Positions 7,501 through 16,164 of a stretch of DNA of 30,931 nt are shown here, one piece after another. Positions within the stretch are counted from its first letter, which is position 1; each line of letters begins with the position of its first letter. Source of the DNA: CAZPDM01 sp964585305 (GTDB taxonomy: Bacteria; Planctomycetota; Uabimicrobiia; Uabimicrobiales; JABWCH01); assembly GCA_964585305.1 (NCBI GenBank), contig CAZPDM010000052.1, forward strand, positions 1-30,931. The letters are read 5' to 3'. The notes below the pieces were generated by a model. The model was not told the origin of the DNA. It was given only the letters and a program-made list of their open reading frames with translations, and searched no databases. The position numbers and the translations under genes are program-made.

Positions 7501-7911
7501 CCTTGCTAAATCTAGTTGTTGTTGTAAGGTTAAACTTCTGGACTGATTTTTAATCAAACGATATAGAGACGTTCCTTCCACAAATTCCATAACTAGAAAT
7601 AATGTTTCCATCTCTTCAAAAAAGTCATAAGCTTTAACTAAATTAGGATGATGTATTTTTCTCAGAAAATAATATTCACGACGAAAACGTTCTATCATTG
7701 CTGAGTTAATAGGATTGTTAGTTTTTAAAGCAATCCGTTTAATTGCAACATTTCTTTGGTTAATGCAATCTGTTGCTTTATAAACTGCTCCCATACCACC
7801 TTGTCCGAGCTTTTCTACTATTTTATATTGATTATGTAAAAGTTTGCCGCTTTCAGGATTAAGAGGAGAATCTCCAAAAAGTTCTCTAATACTTTCTTGT
7901 GGATCGCTCAT
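4561..7911 (-). CDS. Ser/Thr protein kinase with a second degenerate kinase domain, membrane bundle and C-terminal HEAT repeats
   Basis: The first domain (residues about 29-305) is a complete Hanks-type kinase: GQGGMG loop at 36-41, VAIK with Lys58, helix-C Glu79, HRDVKPQN at 153-160, DLG in place of DFG at 174-176, and GTPSYLSPEQ at 196-205. A second kinase-like domain (about 348-640) keeps YLSPEQ (525-530) and SDIFSFGVLIYQFL. It has lost the glycine loop, HRD reads IGN (474-476), the catalytic Lys is Gln478, and DFG reads NFI. It is therefore probably a pseudokinase. A polar linker with an Ala-rich helix follows (about 640-790), then some six hydrophobic segments (about 797-985). The end (about 990-1105) holds HEAT-like repeats such as WYVRAQALKALEKI and PIWIVRGIAAEVI. 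Topology suggests both kinase domains and the HEAT end are cytoplasmic. The ATG at 7911 follows AGAGGA. Substrate unknown. Confidence 0.9.
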   Translation of the reverse strand: MSDPQESIRELFGDSPLNPESGKLLHNQYKIVEKLGQGGMGAVYKATDCINQRNVAIKRIALKTNNPINSAMIERFRREYYFLRKIHHPNLVKAYDFFEEMETLFLVMEFVEGTSLYRLIKNQSRSLTLQQQLDLARQICLAVAVLNDSQILHRDVKPQNIIISNDRKHLKLVDLGICKSLDEETSSLTEHGFVLGTPSYLSPEQVRGSISERSDIFSLGLTLYQFFLWLPHSPFHAEHKMVIMQNIIEMQLPPLMRQLPENLTKLERTVYRNISEILQQALAKNPQRRLAYARELADELGLLLELYIGKQSEVPVIAEMAKTVEQVFSQVSVSEPDKETISIQKKVKDFILYRKVWENEGFELYVGWDLERKCGVLIKKIAQAIPSLQRNIFQEQLIKEYYCFAGLEHPNIAKALDLLEIEDEIFVIYSPFRGITLKEAIQQFPDSIELDIVLYLIVQISQAIDYLHNQGIIIGNLQPENIFLDVARRQILLTNFIHSIEIKKEKIDYNKSFDLPNYQSLNLSYLSPEQLQQQITFKSDIFSFGVLIYQFLTWQPNSPFAAHDPKITVNKILSLPIPLLNENIPQDYFQNYHSIYQKLQAVLDHILQKNFLQRFSSNTLLKELQQILELFEKNHSCLNKKLKEKEVSQEFDEAVAKAARALEDAGKAAQAIQGNEKKEIKSPILGKTQKISKNDLSQGNSISLSDGQRQPSLNEKQLKLARQSTNITKNPEEMISVTPPQDSQKKIADNSGTSLLELEEKELPITGEVVIPQEDTSQLRHKSHFTWSPDLFRWKHWKSCFLVILDIFSAIIFTLVVFYINIYFSRLPLPYLSDLGPKGLNYHYLVIILIFSTSISIALFKHRNIIWGLIGGLEPINFLFILLFLPNYSLSSILKEKQEGHLSWKYWNVIKICISVLGFLLISRFQFYFNASPDSSIIIFLSISILFSFYLKIGFLSILGSLFTSLLSSPFALFRIPAIWLLGYSGSDYKLRYALSDLGLSLKHPSSLIRWFSLRTVSKILFYDAVEQQQDSTRFRRWKRGRQTLLEYSLEGLNDKKWYVRAQALKALEKISHPDFDIEPYLQKFLNDPIWIVRGIAAEVINTRIRLQKYLIESSK

Positions 7912-7953
7912 AATTCCTCTCTAAAAATTTTGCTATTAAAATTTTTTGAGATA

Positions 7954-7975
7954 CTCCAGCCATTATATGGTGGAG
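7954..7975 (-). promoter_or_regulatory. Hairpin over a possible -10 box upstream of the kinase gene
   Basis: On the + strand CTCCA/CCAT (7954-7963, one bulged G) pairs with ATGG/TGGAG (7967-7975). On the - strand the same place reads TATAAT (7962-7967), a perfect -10 box, but I see no convincing -35 at 16-18 bases. The inverted repeat could be an operator or a 5' RNA stem. Confidence 0.3.
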
Positions 7976-8019
7976 AGGATATTTCTTTTTTAGTTAGAAA
8001 GATTTCCTTTAAGAAGGAA

Positions 8020-8065
8020 AAATAATAAAAAACCAACTTTAAGCATAAATCTTAAAGTTGGTTTT
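8020..8065 (-). terminator. Terminator of the giant HEAT gene
   Basis: AAAACCAACTTTAAG (8029-8043) and CTTAAAGTTGGTTTT (8051-8065) form a perfect 15-bp stem with a 7-base loop. On the - strand it is followed by a T-rich run (complement of 8020-8030). It lies 20 bases after the HEAT gene stop and isolates the kinase gene from it. Confidence 0.85.
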
Positions 8066-8084
8066 AATAATTTCTAAAGAAAAT

Positions 8085-11000
8085 CTACTTATTTAAATTA
8101 GCTTCTAAGTCTTTAAACCATTGATCAATTTCTTTCATGTCTTGATTGCGTTTGGATTCAGGATCATCTGCTTTATATGCAAAATTTTTCTGAGCAATTT
8201 GATTAAGCAAATTTACTGCAAAAAGACGAATATAAACATTAGGAGATTCAACTTCTCCAATGAGTTTACGTAGTTTAACTAAATCTTCTTTTGCTTTTAC
8301 TTCAGTTAAATTCCCCATAAAAGCAATCAATTTATTCTTTTGATCTTGGGCATCTAACCAAAGATTAAGTTTTTCTTTAATTATATTTTTATTATCTAAG
8401 GTTTCTGTCCAAGTAATGTCTTTTTGGGTTAATTCACGAAGTATAGAAAATGCTTTGTTCGCAATTTCAATATTAGCATCATCTAAATATGTCATAACTT
8501 TTCGGAATGTAGAGAAATTTGCTTCGCTTTGCAAACCATTATTAATAGATGCAATGCTGTCATTTAAAATCAACTCGCTCTTGTGAGTACGGATCCATTC
8601 CACAACATTAGCTTGATTTTCTAATTTTTGAGCAGTTTGTTTTTGGAACCATTGTAAGCTCATATTGGCAATTTCAGCTTCTGGATCATTGAAATATGTC
8701 AAAATCTTCTGGGCTTCAGATTCATGATCGATATGAGTAAAAGCAGGTGTATTTTTGATAAGTGTTTCAATGTTATTTTTACGCAAAGAAATAGAACGAA
8801 TAATATCTTTTTTCTGTTTATTTAGCCAAATTTTCCAATTGCTATTATCTTGGTAGTTCTTTTTGCTAATATTCTTTAAAGCAGCTAAAGCAGCTTCTTG
8901 AACTGGAGTAGCTTCATCTTTAAGAGCATTTACTAAAGATTCTACAAGAGTAATAGATTGTAAAGAAAGAAGTTTAGATTCGACAAGTTTCTTTTCATTT
9001 GATTTGACTTCATTCAAACGTCTTTCTTGATCAACACCAATAGGAAAAACTTTTTCTTGGAACCATTTTTGCCAATGTAAAGCTGTTTCTAAACGGATAT
9101 TTTCCGGTGCATCTGCTGCATAACCAAAATCTTCACGAATTTCAGATTGCGCATAATTTCTTGCGTATTGAGAAAGGGCTTCAAAAGCAACTTGGCGGTC
9201 GACAAGCTCTTCAGAAAGTAGGAAATTGACTAAAATTCCGATCTCGGCAACAGTTTGAGAAGTAGTTGCTTTTTCAGAATTTTTTACATTTTGGGCACAT
9301 TGCAACATTTGTTCGCGTTTTAGAAGACTACTTCCTTTTTGAGTAAGCCAATTTTGCCATTTTTCTAGGCTTTCTTTTTGTCCATTAGGCTCTAAATTGG
9401 GTTGATAACCAAAAGTATTTTGGGCGATGGGAGAAAGACTGTTGAATGCTATTTCTCGAGTTTTTACATCGGTTTCTTGGAGTGCACCGACTAGCAGTCC
9501 TGCATCATTCCATTCATCACGAGTCAATACTTTTGTTAATTTTTCGCTAGTTTTTTTGATATGATCAAGATAGGCCTGACGGCGATTGCCAAGTTCTGCT
9601 TTAGCATCTTGTATCCATTTATTCCATTTTTCAATAGCAGCAAGACGTTCTGTTTCGATTGCGGCAGGATTATATCCAAAATCATTTGCAGCAAGTTTTT
9701 TCAGAGCTTCTATAGCTTTTTGACGTAAAGGATAATGGAGATGATTTAAAACAGCAACTAACTGAGCAGCAGCTTGAATGTCTGCATCTTTTTCAATTGT
9801 TTGCAAGGCAAAGGCGTCTTTTAAATCAACAGAAATTTTTTCGGCATCTAAAGCAGCTTGACGAAGTTTATCTTCAAAAATTACAATTTTTTCATCTAAG
9901 CGATACAAAATATCTTCTTTTGTTTTAGTATCATCAGATATTTTATAATCGTTAATAGGCAGCCCTTTTTGCTTAAAAATTTCTAGATATTTTTCTTGGA
10001 TAGAAGGATGACTTGTACTATCGTTAATCATTTTTTCTACGATGTTTCGCATATTTTCGCAACCTTCGATAGTATTAAGATCGCCTTCTAATTTTGCAAT
10101 CTTTTCAAGCTTTTCAGGAAGTTCTTTGGCTTGTGCTTCAACTTCAGATTGAAGTTTTTCTAACCATTTTTCGATGTGTTCTATATCTTGATTGCGATCT
10201 TCTATTGTTCCATTATTACGGAATGACTCATCTTTATTAAATTTGCTGACATATTTGAATGCTTCTGCACGTACTTCAGGATATTCACTCTTGAGATATG
10301 CTATTGTTTTTTGCAATGCATTGGCTTCCTGAGGTGTAGAAATTTGTTGAATTGTTTGAAGAGATTGAGTACTTTCTTCTAATAGTTTAAGATCGCTGTC
10401 AATATGTAATTTAGCTTCTGCAGCACTCCATTTGGGCAACCATTCTCGAACAGATTTTGTCCATTCTTCTTTGGCTTTTTCATCTTGGCCGTAATCAATT
10501 GGCTTAAGTTCTAATTTAGTATTAGTAAGTTTTTCAATAGCATTCCAAGTTGCCTGGCGTACAGATAAGGTATCATCTAAAAGCAAATTTCCCAATTCTT
10601 TTGCCATATTGCGATTGCCAAGATCACTTAAAAAATTAGCAATCTCTGTGCGAATTTGAGGTTCTTTATCTTTTAAAAGAGAAAGAATCTTTTCAGTCAT
10701 GGCATTTTGTAATTCTGTAGTTTTGCTTTCTTGGAACATTACAACAAGTCTTTCTCGTAGTTTAGCATGATCAATATCTTCTGCTGTAAACTTTTGGGCT
10801 AGCTCTTGGATTTGTTGTTGTACTTGATGTAATTGCCACCAGAATTGCCATTTTAATTGATTCTCAACTTGTTTTGCTCGTTCTTGAGTAGGATCAAATG
10901 GGAAATTTTGTCCGGAAAGATTAAGAAGTGCTTCATAAGAAGCTTGACGAACTTTTACAAATGGGCTGTTTAAATCGTTAATAAGAGAGCCAATTACATC

Positions 11001-14000
11001 AGTCATTTTCAATTGAGAAGCTAAACGAATAGCTTGTTCACGGACATTAGGATTTGCATCAGAAAGAAGTTTTTGAACGGTTTCAGCATTTGAGAAATTT
11101 AAACGAGATAGCCAGAATAGTGCTTCTTCACGAACACGAGAATCTGTGTCGTTTAAAGATTTAATTAATGTGTCTGGTATAGCTTCTTTAGGATCATGAC
11201 TACGTGCGATTGTCTTTACAACAAATAGACGTACAGATGGATCTTGGTGTGCAGAAGATTTTTGAACGATTTCGCTTTTCGCATCCCAACCAAGATTATA
11301 TAGAGCTTCTACTGAAAGAAGACGTACTTCTGAATTTTCAGAAGATAAAAGTTCTACAAGAATTGGCTGTGCTTGCTCTAGATTTCCTAATTGACCTAAT
11401 AAGCGGACTAATTTAACTTGAGTTGTAATTTCAGAAGTCTTAATTTGACTCAAAAGTATACCAACTATAGTTTTTTTAGTATCGCCGGTAATTCGAAGCA
11501 AATTTTTTTGTGCGCGTAAAGAGATAGCAGCAGGAGAATATAGATAAGATTCTAGCCATTTTCCTGCGTTGGTTAGAGAATCTATAAGAGTAGTATTCTT
11601 ATCAAGCCATTCAACAAAAGAATCTTTTGTAGCAAGAATTTCTGTAGAGATATAGTTAGTTTGGCGTAAGACTTCTAATGCTTTTGTAATGACATCTTGG
11701 TTATTGCTTTTCTTAATTATGTCAACTAAAACAGAAATATCTTGTAGATAGAAAATTGGTTGTAATTTTTCCAAAGCATATTTCAAAACCAGTCCATCGT
11801 CTTTTGCTGTAGAAATGATAGAGAATAATAATTCTCTTCGTGTGGAAAGAGGTAGATTATCAACAAGACTCATTACAATTTTAAGCAATGTATCAGGAGC
11901 AACAAATTGAATGAGGTTTTTAAGTTGATTTTGATGTAGAGCTTGTTGTTCTTTATTCAAAGAAGAGAAAATCGTAATGCGAATATTAGGATCTACTTCT
12001 CGAATAAAATGGAAACTTGCCATTGTCATAAATGGAACATCCTGCAAGTTAATGAGACTTTGATATGCAGTATGTCGGACTTCTACATTTCCATCAGAAG
12101 TAGCAAAACGTAGTACAGCGGTTGCAGCATCATCATTGAAACGTGCTAGAGTTTTTAATAAGATAACTTTTTGTGCAGCATTTTCAGCAGTTGCAAATGC
12201 TTGAGTTGCAGCTTTCAAACCTACATTTCCTAATGCTAGCAACGCATTTTGTGCATCAATAAGTTGTTTTTCATCACCAGAAAGAATTGTTTTTAATAGT
12301 TGTTCACTATTTTGCCATTTTTTCAACCAATCTTGCCAAAGTTGGATTGCAACTTCTTGTTGTTCTATATTAAAATTACTAGTAATTCCTGTAATTTTGT
12401 CTAATATTTTTGCAATATTTTGTGCAAGAGTAGGTTCTTTTTCTGGTAGCAACTTTAATAGACTTTCTACTTCTTTTTGTTCTAGAATTGAAGAAAGTAT
12501 ATCAAGTGCTGTTTTTTTAGATTCGGCAGTAGTTAATTTCTTTAATAATTCAGGAATTGCAGCTTTTAATTCTTTGTTGAATTTTTTTGCAAATGCTGGC
12601 AATACAGCTAAATCAGGAGTTTCTAAAGCGATAGCTTTTTGAAATAATGGCAATGCTTTTTCGGCAGAAAAAGTTGCAATATTTTCGTATAAAACTTGTC
12701 GCCAAGCAGAATCTGTTGAAGTTGTTAAACTGATGAGATAATCAACGGTTTCTTCTTTTTTAAATTGAACTAATTGTGTTAGAGCTTCTTTACGTAAAAG
12801 AAGATTGGTATCATTTGCAAGGATATTTTGTAATGATTTGAGAACTTTGTCATAAGAGAAAGTTCCAAATAAACTAACAATCATGCTTCGGACAGAATTT
12901 TCTGTTTCTGCTTGCAAAATTTTTTCTAAAACTTCAAGATGATTTTCTTTAATTTGTGCCTTAACAAGCATCAACCAAGCTAATCGTAAAGAGGCATTCT
13001 TTTGTTGAGGGAGAATTTCTAGGACAAGACTTGCAACATCTTGTTTTTCAACTTTGAGTAATTGTTTGATCGCTTCAGTAATGACTTCTTCAGAAACATT
13101 GCTTTTTACAATTTCTTGTAGTTTCCCAACGTTATTTTCTAAATCTTCAATAGCAATTGCTTGTAAAAGGTATGCTTGGCTGGCTGGGTTTTTTTGTTTA
13201 GCAAAAGAATCCAACAATTGAACAGCAGTAATTGCCTTTTGTTTTTTAAGACTTGGAATAACTATTTTTAAAGCAGCTTCAGGTATTTCATTGGAAACTA
13301 ATTTTAATAATTCTTGTTGAGCTTTTGGTTCATCAACTAAAATTTGGCATAATTTAATTTGGATATTTTCTGCTTTTTCTGTAGCCAAGAAAGGAATGAG
13401 CTTTTCAATGTTTTCTTTACTTTGTTCCTGGATTTTTGCGATTAAAATAATTTTTTGATTTTCGTTAAAATTTGTAAAATTAGCAAGTAAACTGTTCCAT
13501 TCTTGAAAGCTAACAAGCAATTCAAAGCTAATAGCTTGGATATCCTTATTTTGACTGGTTAAATTAGAAGCCAAAATTGTGTTAAGTTCAGGATGATTGA
13601 GTTTTTGTGCAACCAAAACGTTCAAAACTAAAAGAGAATTGTTTGCATCATTAAGTTGGGCTTTTAAAAATTCTAAAGATTGTGCATCTTTTTCTGCAAC
13701 AAGATAGGCAGCTAGCCAAATCTTGTCAGAATCTGCTAATTTAGCAAAGGCTTCTTTTAGCACTGTGCGAATTTCTGGAGTATTTTTGCGAGTGTTAATT
13801 TTTGCAAGAGTTTCTAGTGCAACTAGACCTGTTTTATCAAGGTTTTTGCTTACTGCAATGAGATGTTCAATGCTATCTATAATTGGGAAATATCCTAAAA
13901 TGCGAATCAACGCTTGTTGGGTAGCTTCATTTGTATTAGCATATATTCCTAAAATGCTAAAAACTGCAACTTCTCCCTGATCAATAATTTTAGGAGTTAA

Positions 14001-15062
14001 TTCAGCTTGTTTTACTGCATCTACAGTAACAAATTCTGCGATCAATAATTTGGCAGTCCACCATTTTTGCCATTTGCTAATAGCAATTGCACGATCTAAA
14101 ACATTAGCTTTAGGATCATAATCATAAGTTTCTAAAGTAATTTCAGATAGTTTTTGATAAGCTAATGTTCTTACTTCCAAGTTATTATCCCATAAGAAAG
14201 ATAGCAACATGCCAATATTATTTTCTGAAATTTGAGAGAGTAGATTGGTAAGGGCATATTTTCGCACGTTAGCACTTTCAGCTTTTGTGCCAATTTCTAC
14301 CAAAAATTTTTGGCCAAATTCATTTTTTAAGGCCACAGCGCAATTGCATTGTGCTATTAAAATTTCTTCTTTATCCACTTTTTCTTTTGTGGCAATACGA
14401 AGAGCAGCCTCAATTTTTTCTAAATTTTGGCTACGAGAAAGTGCGTCAAGAATTGCTTTTTTTACATCTAAAATAGGTTCTTGAGCAAAGCGTTGTACTA
14501 ACTTTTCTGAAAGGTCAGGATCATTTAGGATAGCCAAACTCCAAATCGCTTCACTACGAATAGTAGAGACTGGATGATCTAGCAAATTTGTAAGCTCTGG
14601 AATTACATCCTTATTATATTTGCTTACAACTGCCATAATCCTTCTTAAAACAGAAGTTTCAGATTCTTCTGTCAAAAGTTGTTTTAGCATTGCGCCAATT
14701 TCAGAAGTTTGTTCGGTATATTGTTCCAAAAGTTGTAAACATTGAACCCGAACTTGTGGGTTAACATTTTTTAACCCGGCTAAAATAGCAGAAAAAGCGG
14801 CATCTTTGTTTTGTGTCAAAGATAAAATAGCAGCTTCTACGTCTTCTTTTTTATCACTAGCCAATTTTTCAACCAATGCTTGTGGATCAAAAGCAATTGG
14901 TTGTTCGGGTTGTGTTGTTTCTGGTATATTTGGTTGTTCCGGTTGTACTGTCTCTGGTACATTTGGTTGTTCCGGATTCGCTGCTTCTTGTGCATAAGGA
15001 AAAATCATCCAAGATGCTAGCAACGCGGCAAGAACCAGCCACCTGGCAAAGAAGAAAGGCAT
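8085..15062 (-). CDS. Giant secreted HEAT-repeat protein with recurring GY.P...W..W inserts
   Basis: This 2325-residue protein starts with a signal peptide (hydrophobic LVLAALLASWMIF, likely cut after PYA24). A Pro-rich spacer with an 11-residue repeat follows (about 30-55). The remainder is a long solenoid of HEAT-like helix pairs, for example PQVRVQCLQLLEQY, EVRLLSVEALYNLG, DSRVREEALFWLSRL and NPNVREQAIRLA. Between repeats a motif recurs of the form [FY].Y.P/D, then charged residues, then W..W or W..WW. Instances lie near residues 313, 893, 1386, 1516, 1605, 1793, 1882, 1977, 2215 and 2291, denser in the C-terminal half. I know this insert from planctomycete HEAT proteins. There is no catalytic motif and no membrane anchor after the signal, so it is probably a periplasmic scaffold. 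AAGGGG precedes the ATG by about 5 bases. A good promoter lies 166 bases upstream. Confidence 0.88.
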   Translation of the reverse strand: MPFFFARWLVLAALLASWMIFPYAQEAANPEQPNVPETVQPEQPNIPETTQPEQPIAFDPQALVEKLASDKKEDVEAAILSLTQNKDAAFSAILAGLKNVNPQVRVQCLQLLEQYTEQTSEIGAMLKQLLTEESETSVLRRIMAVVSKYNKDVIPELTNLLDHPVSTIRSEAIWSLAILNDPDLSEKLVQRFAQEPILDVKKAILDALSRSQNLEKIEAALRIATKEKVDKEEILIAQCNCAVALKNEFGQKFLVEIGTKAESANVRKYALTNLLSQISENNIGMLLSFLWDNNLEVRTLAYQKLSEITLETYDYDPKANVLDRAIAISKWQKWWTAKLLIAEFVTVDAVKQAELTPKIIDQGEVAVFSILGIYANTNEATQQALIRILGYFPIIDSIEHLIAVSKNLDKTGLVALETLAKINTRKNTPEIRTVLKEAFAKLADSDKIWLAAYLVAEKDAQSLEFLKAQLNDANNSLLVLNVLVAQKLNHPELNTILASNLTSQNKDIQAISFELLVSFQEWNSLLANFTNFNENQKIILIAKIQEQSKENIEKLIPFLATEKAENIQIKLCQILVDEPKAQQELLKLVSNEIPEAALKIVIPSLKKQKAITAVQLLDSFAKQKNPASQAYLLQAIAIEDLENNVGKLQEIVKSNVSEEVITEAIKQLLKVEKQDVASLVLEILPQQKNASLRLAWLMLVKAQIKENHLEVLEKILQAETENSVRSMIVSLFGTFSYDKVLKSLQNILANDTNLLLRKEALTQLVQFKKEETVDYLISLTTSTDSAWRQVLYENIATFSAEKALPLFQKAIALETPDLAVLPAFAKKFNKELKAAIPELLKKLTTAESKKTALDILSSILEQKEVESLLKLLPEKEPTLAQNIAKILDKITGITSNFNIEQQEVAIQLWQDWLKKWQNSEQLLKTILSGDEKQLIDAQNALLALGNVGLKAATQAFATAENAAQKVILLKTLARFNDDAATAVLRFATSDGNVEVRHTAYQSLINLQDVPFMTMASFHFIREVDPNIRITIFSSLNKEQQALHQNQLKNLIQFVAPDTLLKIVMSLVDNLPLSTRRELLFSIISTAKDDGLVLKYALEKLQPIFYLQDISVLVDIIKKSNNQDVITKALEVLRQTNYISTEILATKDSFVEWLDKNTTLIDSLTNAGKWLESYLYSPAAISLRAQKNLLRITGDTKKTIVGILLSQIKTSEITTQVKLVRLLGQLGNLEQAQPILVELLSSENSEVRLLSVEALYNLGWDAKSEIVQKSSAHQDPSVRLFVVKTIARSHDPKEAIPDTLIKSLNDTDSRVREEALFWLSRLNFSNAETVQKLLSDANPNVREQAIRLASQLKMTDVIGSLINDLNSPFVKVRQASYEALLNLSGQNFPFDPTQERAKQVENQLKWQFWWQLHQVQQQIQELAQKFTAEDIDHAKLRERLVVMFQESKTTELQNAMTEKILSLLKDKEPQIRTEIANFLSDLGNRNMAKELGNLLLDDTLSVRQATWNAIEKLTNTKLELKPIDYGQDEKAKEEWTKSVREWLPKWSAAEAKLHIDSDLKLLEESTQSLQTIQQISTPQEANALQKTIAYLKSEYPEVRAEAFKYVSKFNKDESFRNNGTIEDRNQDIEHIEKWLEKLQSEVEAQAKELPEKLEKIAKLEGDLNTIEGCENMRNIVEKMINDSTSHPSIQEKYLEIFKQKGLPINDYKISDDTKTKEDILYRLDEKIVIFEDKLRQAALDAEKISVDLKDAFALQTIEKDADIQAAAQLVAVLNHLHYPLRQKAIEALKKLAANDFGYNPAAIETERLAAIEKWNKWIQDAKAELGNRRQAYLDHIKKTSEKLTKVLTRDEWNDAGLLVGALQETDVKTREIAFNSLSPIAQNTFGYQPNLEPNGQKESLEKWQNWLTQKGSSLLKREQMLQCAQNVKNSEKATTSQTVAEIGILVNFLLSEELVDRQVAFEALSQYARNYAQSEIREDFGYAADAPENIRLETALHWQKWFQEKVFPIGVDQERRLNEVKSNEKKLVESKLLSLQSITLVESLVNALKDEATPVQEAALAALKNISKKNYQDNSNWKIWLNKQKKDIIRSISLRKNNIETLIKNTPAFTHIDHESEAQKILTYFNDPEAEIANMSLQWFQKQTAQKLENQANVVEWIRTHKSELILNDSIASINNGLQSEANFSTFRKVMTYLDDANIEIANKAFSILRELTQKDITWTETLDNKNIIKEKLNLWLDAQDQKNKLIAFMGNLTEVKAKEDLVKLRKLIGEVESPNVYIRLFAVNLLNQIAQKNFAYKADDPESKRNQDMKEIDQWFKDLEANLNK
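14898..14975 (-). repeat. 33-bp tandem repeat encoding PEQPN[VI]PET[VT]Q
   Basis: Residues 30-55 of the giant HEAT protein are two full 11-residue units (PEQPNVPETVQ, PEQPNIPETTQ) plus a partial PEQP. The unit is Pro/Glu/Gln-rich, probably an extended spacer between the signal peptide and the solenoid. The DNA copies differ at several bases, so this is not a very recent duplication. Confidence 0.8.
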
Positions 15063-15227
15063 AAATACCCCTTTTTCTATGAGAAAAATTTTCTATCAAA
15101 AATTAAATGTAAAAATGCTAGTTAGTTTGTCATCGTAGTAGTTTGGAGCGTCCAAAATTAGGGCGATTCAAACTAATATCGAATACGTTTCTAATTAGCA
15201 ATCCCTAAAAACGATTTTGGGATTCGT

Positions 15228-15256
15228 AGTATAACAAAATTTCTTGCATTGGTCAA
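15228..15256 (-). promoter_or_regulatory. Promoter of the giant HEAT gene
   Basis: On the - strand TTGACC (complement of 15251-15256) and TATACT (complement of 15228-15233) are separated by 17 bases. TGT before the -10 adds an extended -10. Transcription would begin near 15221, giving a leader of about 160 bases. That leader holds an imperfect stem AATCCC/GGGATT (15200-15224) right at its start. Confidence 0.65.
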
Positions 15257-15284
15257 TAAAATTTCTGTGAAAATTTTAAATTAT

Positions 15285-15325
15285 AAGAAAAATTCGCTTG
15301 CTAATTTAGCAAGCGAATTTTTCTT
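15285..15325 (-). terminator. Long perfect inverted repeat ending the lipoprotein gene
   Basis: Twenty bases at 15285-15304 are the exact reverse complement of 15306-15325, with one base between. The core is TTCGCTTGCTAA/TTAGCAAGCGAA, flanked by AAAAA/TTTTT. It lies 17 bases beyond the stop of the - strand lipoprotein gene and probably terminates it. Confidence 0.75.
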
Positions 15326-15341
15326 AAGTACGTTTTTTAGC

Positions 15342-16130
15342 TTATTTCTCTTCTAAAAGGACATAGACTGATTTGGGAGATTTTCCAGTCTCTATACAAT
15401 TCATAAGTTCTCGGCCTGGATAAAACCAATATAAAGTATGCCCCTTTTGATCATATTTGTCAGCATTATGTTTAATTAAATTATATTTCATATATGGTAA
15501 TCGAATACGGAAATTATATGATATTCCATTGACAGTATTATCAACAAGTGCTTGAATTTCTTTTTCTTCTGGTCGTTTGTTTAGTTTTTCTTGTTTTTTA
15601 GGCAACATTTTTGTAGGAAGAAGTAATTCTGTGGGTTTTTCAATAATAAGTTTTTTTCCTTCTTTAGTTATTTTAAAATCGGCGAAAGGTTTTTGGCCTT
15701 TTTCATCTCCGGTCATTTGCCCCAATTCAAAGTCTTGTAATTCCTTAACACGATCAATATGATTAAAAGAAAGTTTTAAATTTATTTTCATATTTTTAGG
15801 ATCTTGGCCATCTACTGAAAAGTCTTCTAATTTAACGCCGTCCGGCAATTGTCCTTCAATATTCTCTCTTTGTTCGTCATTTTGCATCAATTCGATTGTT
15901 CCGCGAATTTGTTCTGTAATAGCCATTCTTTGTTGTGGGGTAATTTTGCTAGGCAAAATTTTTTGTTGTAAAGCTGCAAGGGGAACAATATCGTCGATAT
16001 TATATACCATCTGGCAATATAATTCTCCGGAAAGATCAGATTTTATGCGGATTTCTTGATAAGTTTTTAAACAACCAGTTGCAATAATAATTGCTAGCAT
16101 AAGAAAAATAAAAAATATTTTATTCCTCAT
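15342..16130 (-). CDS. Lipoprotein of unknown function, operon partner of the histidine kinase
   Basis: The protein has a classical lipoprotein signal ending IIATGC with lipid-modifiable Cys20. It is followed by LKTYQEIRIKSDLSGEL, a start reminiscent of secreted beta-rich lipoproteins that carry a DGSG-type strand. The middle is charged (residues about 60-130), and the end contains repeated short beta strands and a PYMKYNLIKHNADKYD stretch. No enzymatic motif is visible. I chose the ATG at 16130 because GAGGAG lies at the right distance before it; the upstream in-frame ATG at 16145 contains that ribosome-binding site and would add MRSKK. It starts 34 bases after the histidine kinase stop on the same strand and is probably co-transcribed. 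A shared envelope-sensing role is inference. Family not recognised. Confidence 0.8.
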   Translation of the reverse strand: MRNKIFFIFLMLAIIIATGCLKTYQEIRIKSDLSGELYCQMVYNIDDIVPLAALQQKILPSKITPQQRMAITEQIRGTIELMQNDEQRENIEGQLPDGVKLEDFSVDGQDPKNMKINLKLSFNHIDRVKELQDFELGQMTGDEKGQKPFADFKITKEGKKLIIEKPTELLLPTKMLPKKQEKLNKRPEEKEIQALVDNTVNGISYNFRIRLPYMKYNLIKHNADKYDQKGHTLYWFYPGRELMNCIETGKSPKSVYVLLEEK

Positions 16131-16164
16131 TTTTTTACTCCTCATTTTTTTATATGAAAAAAAA

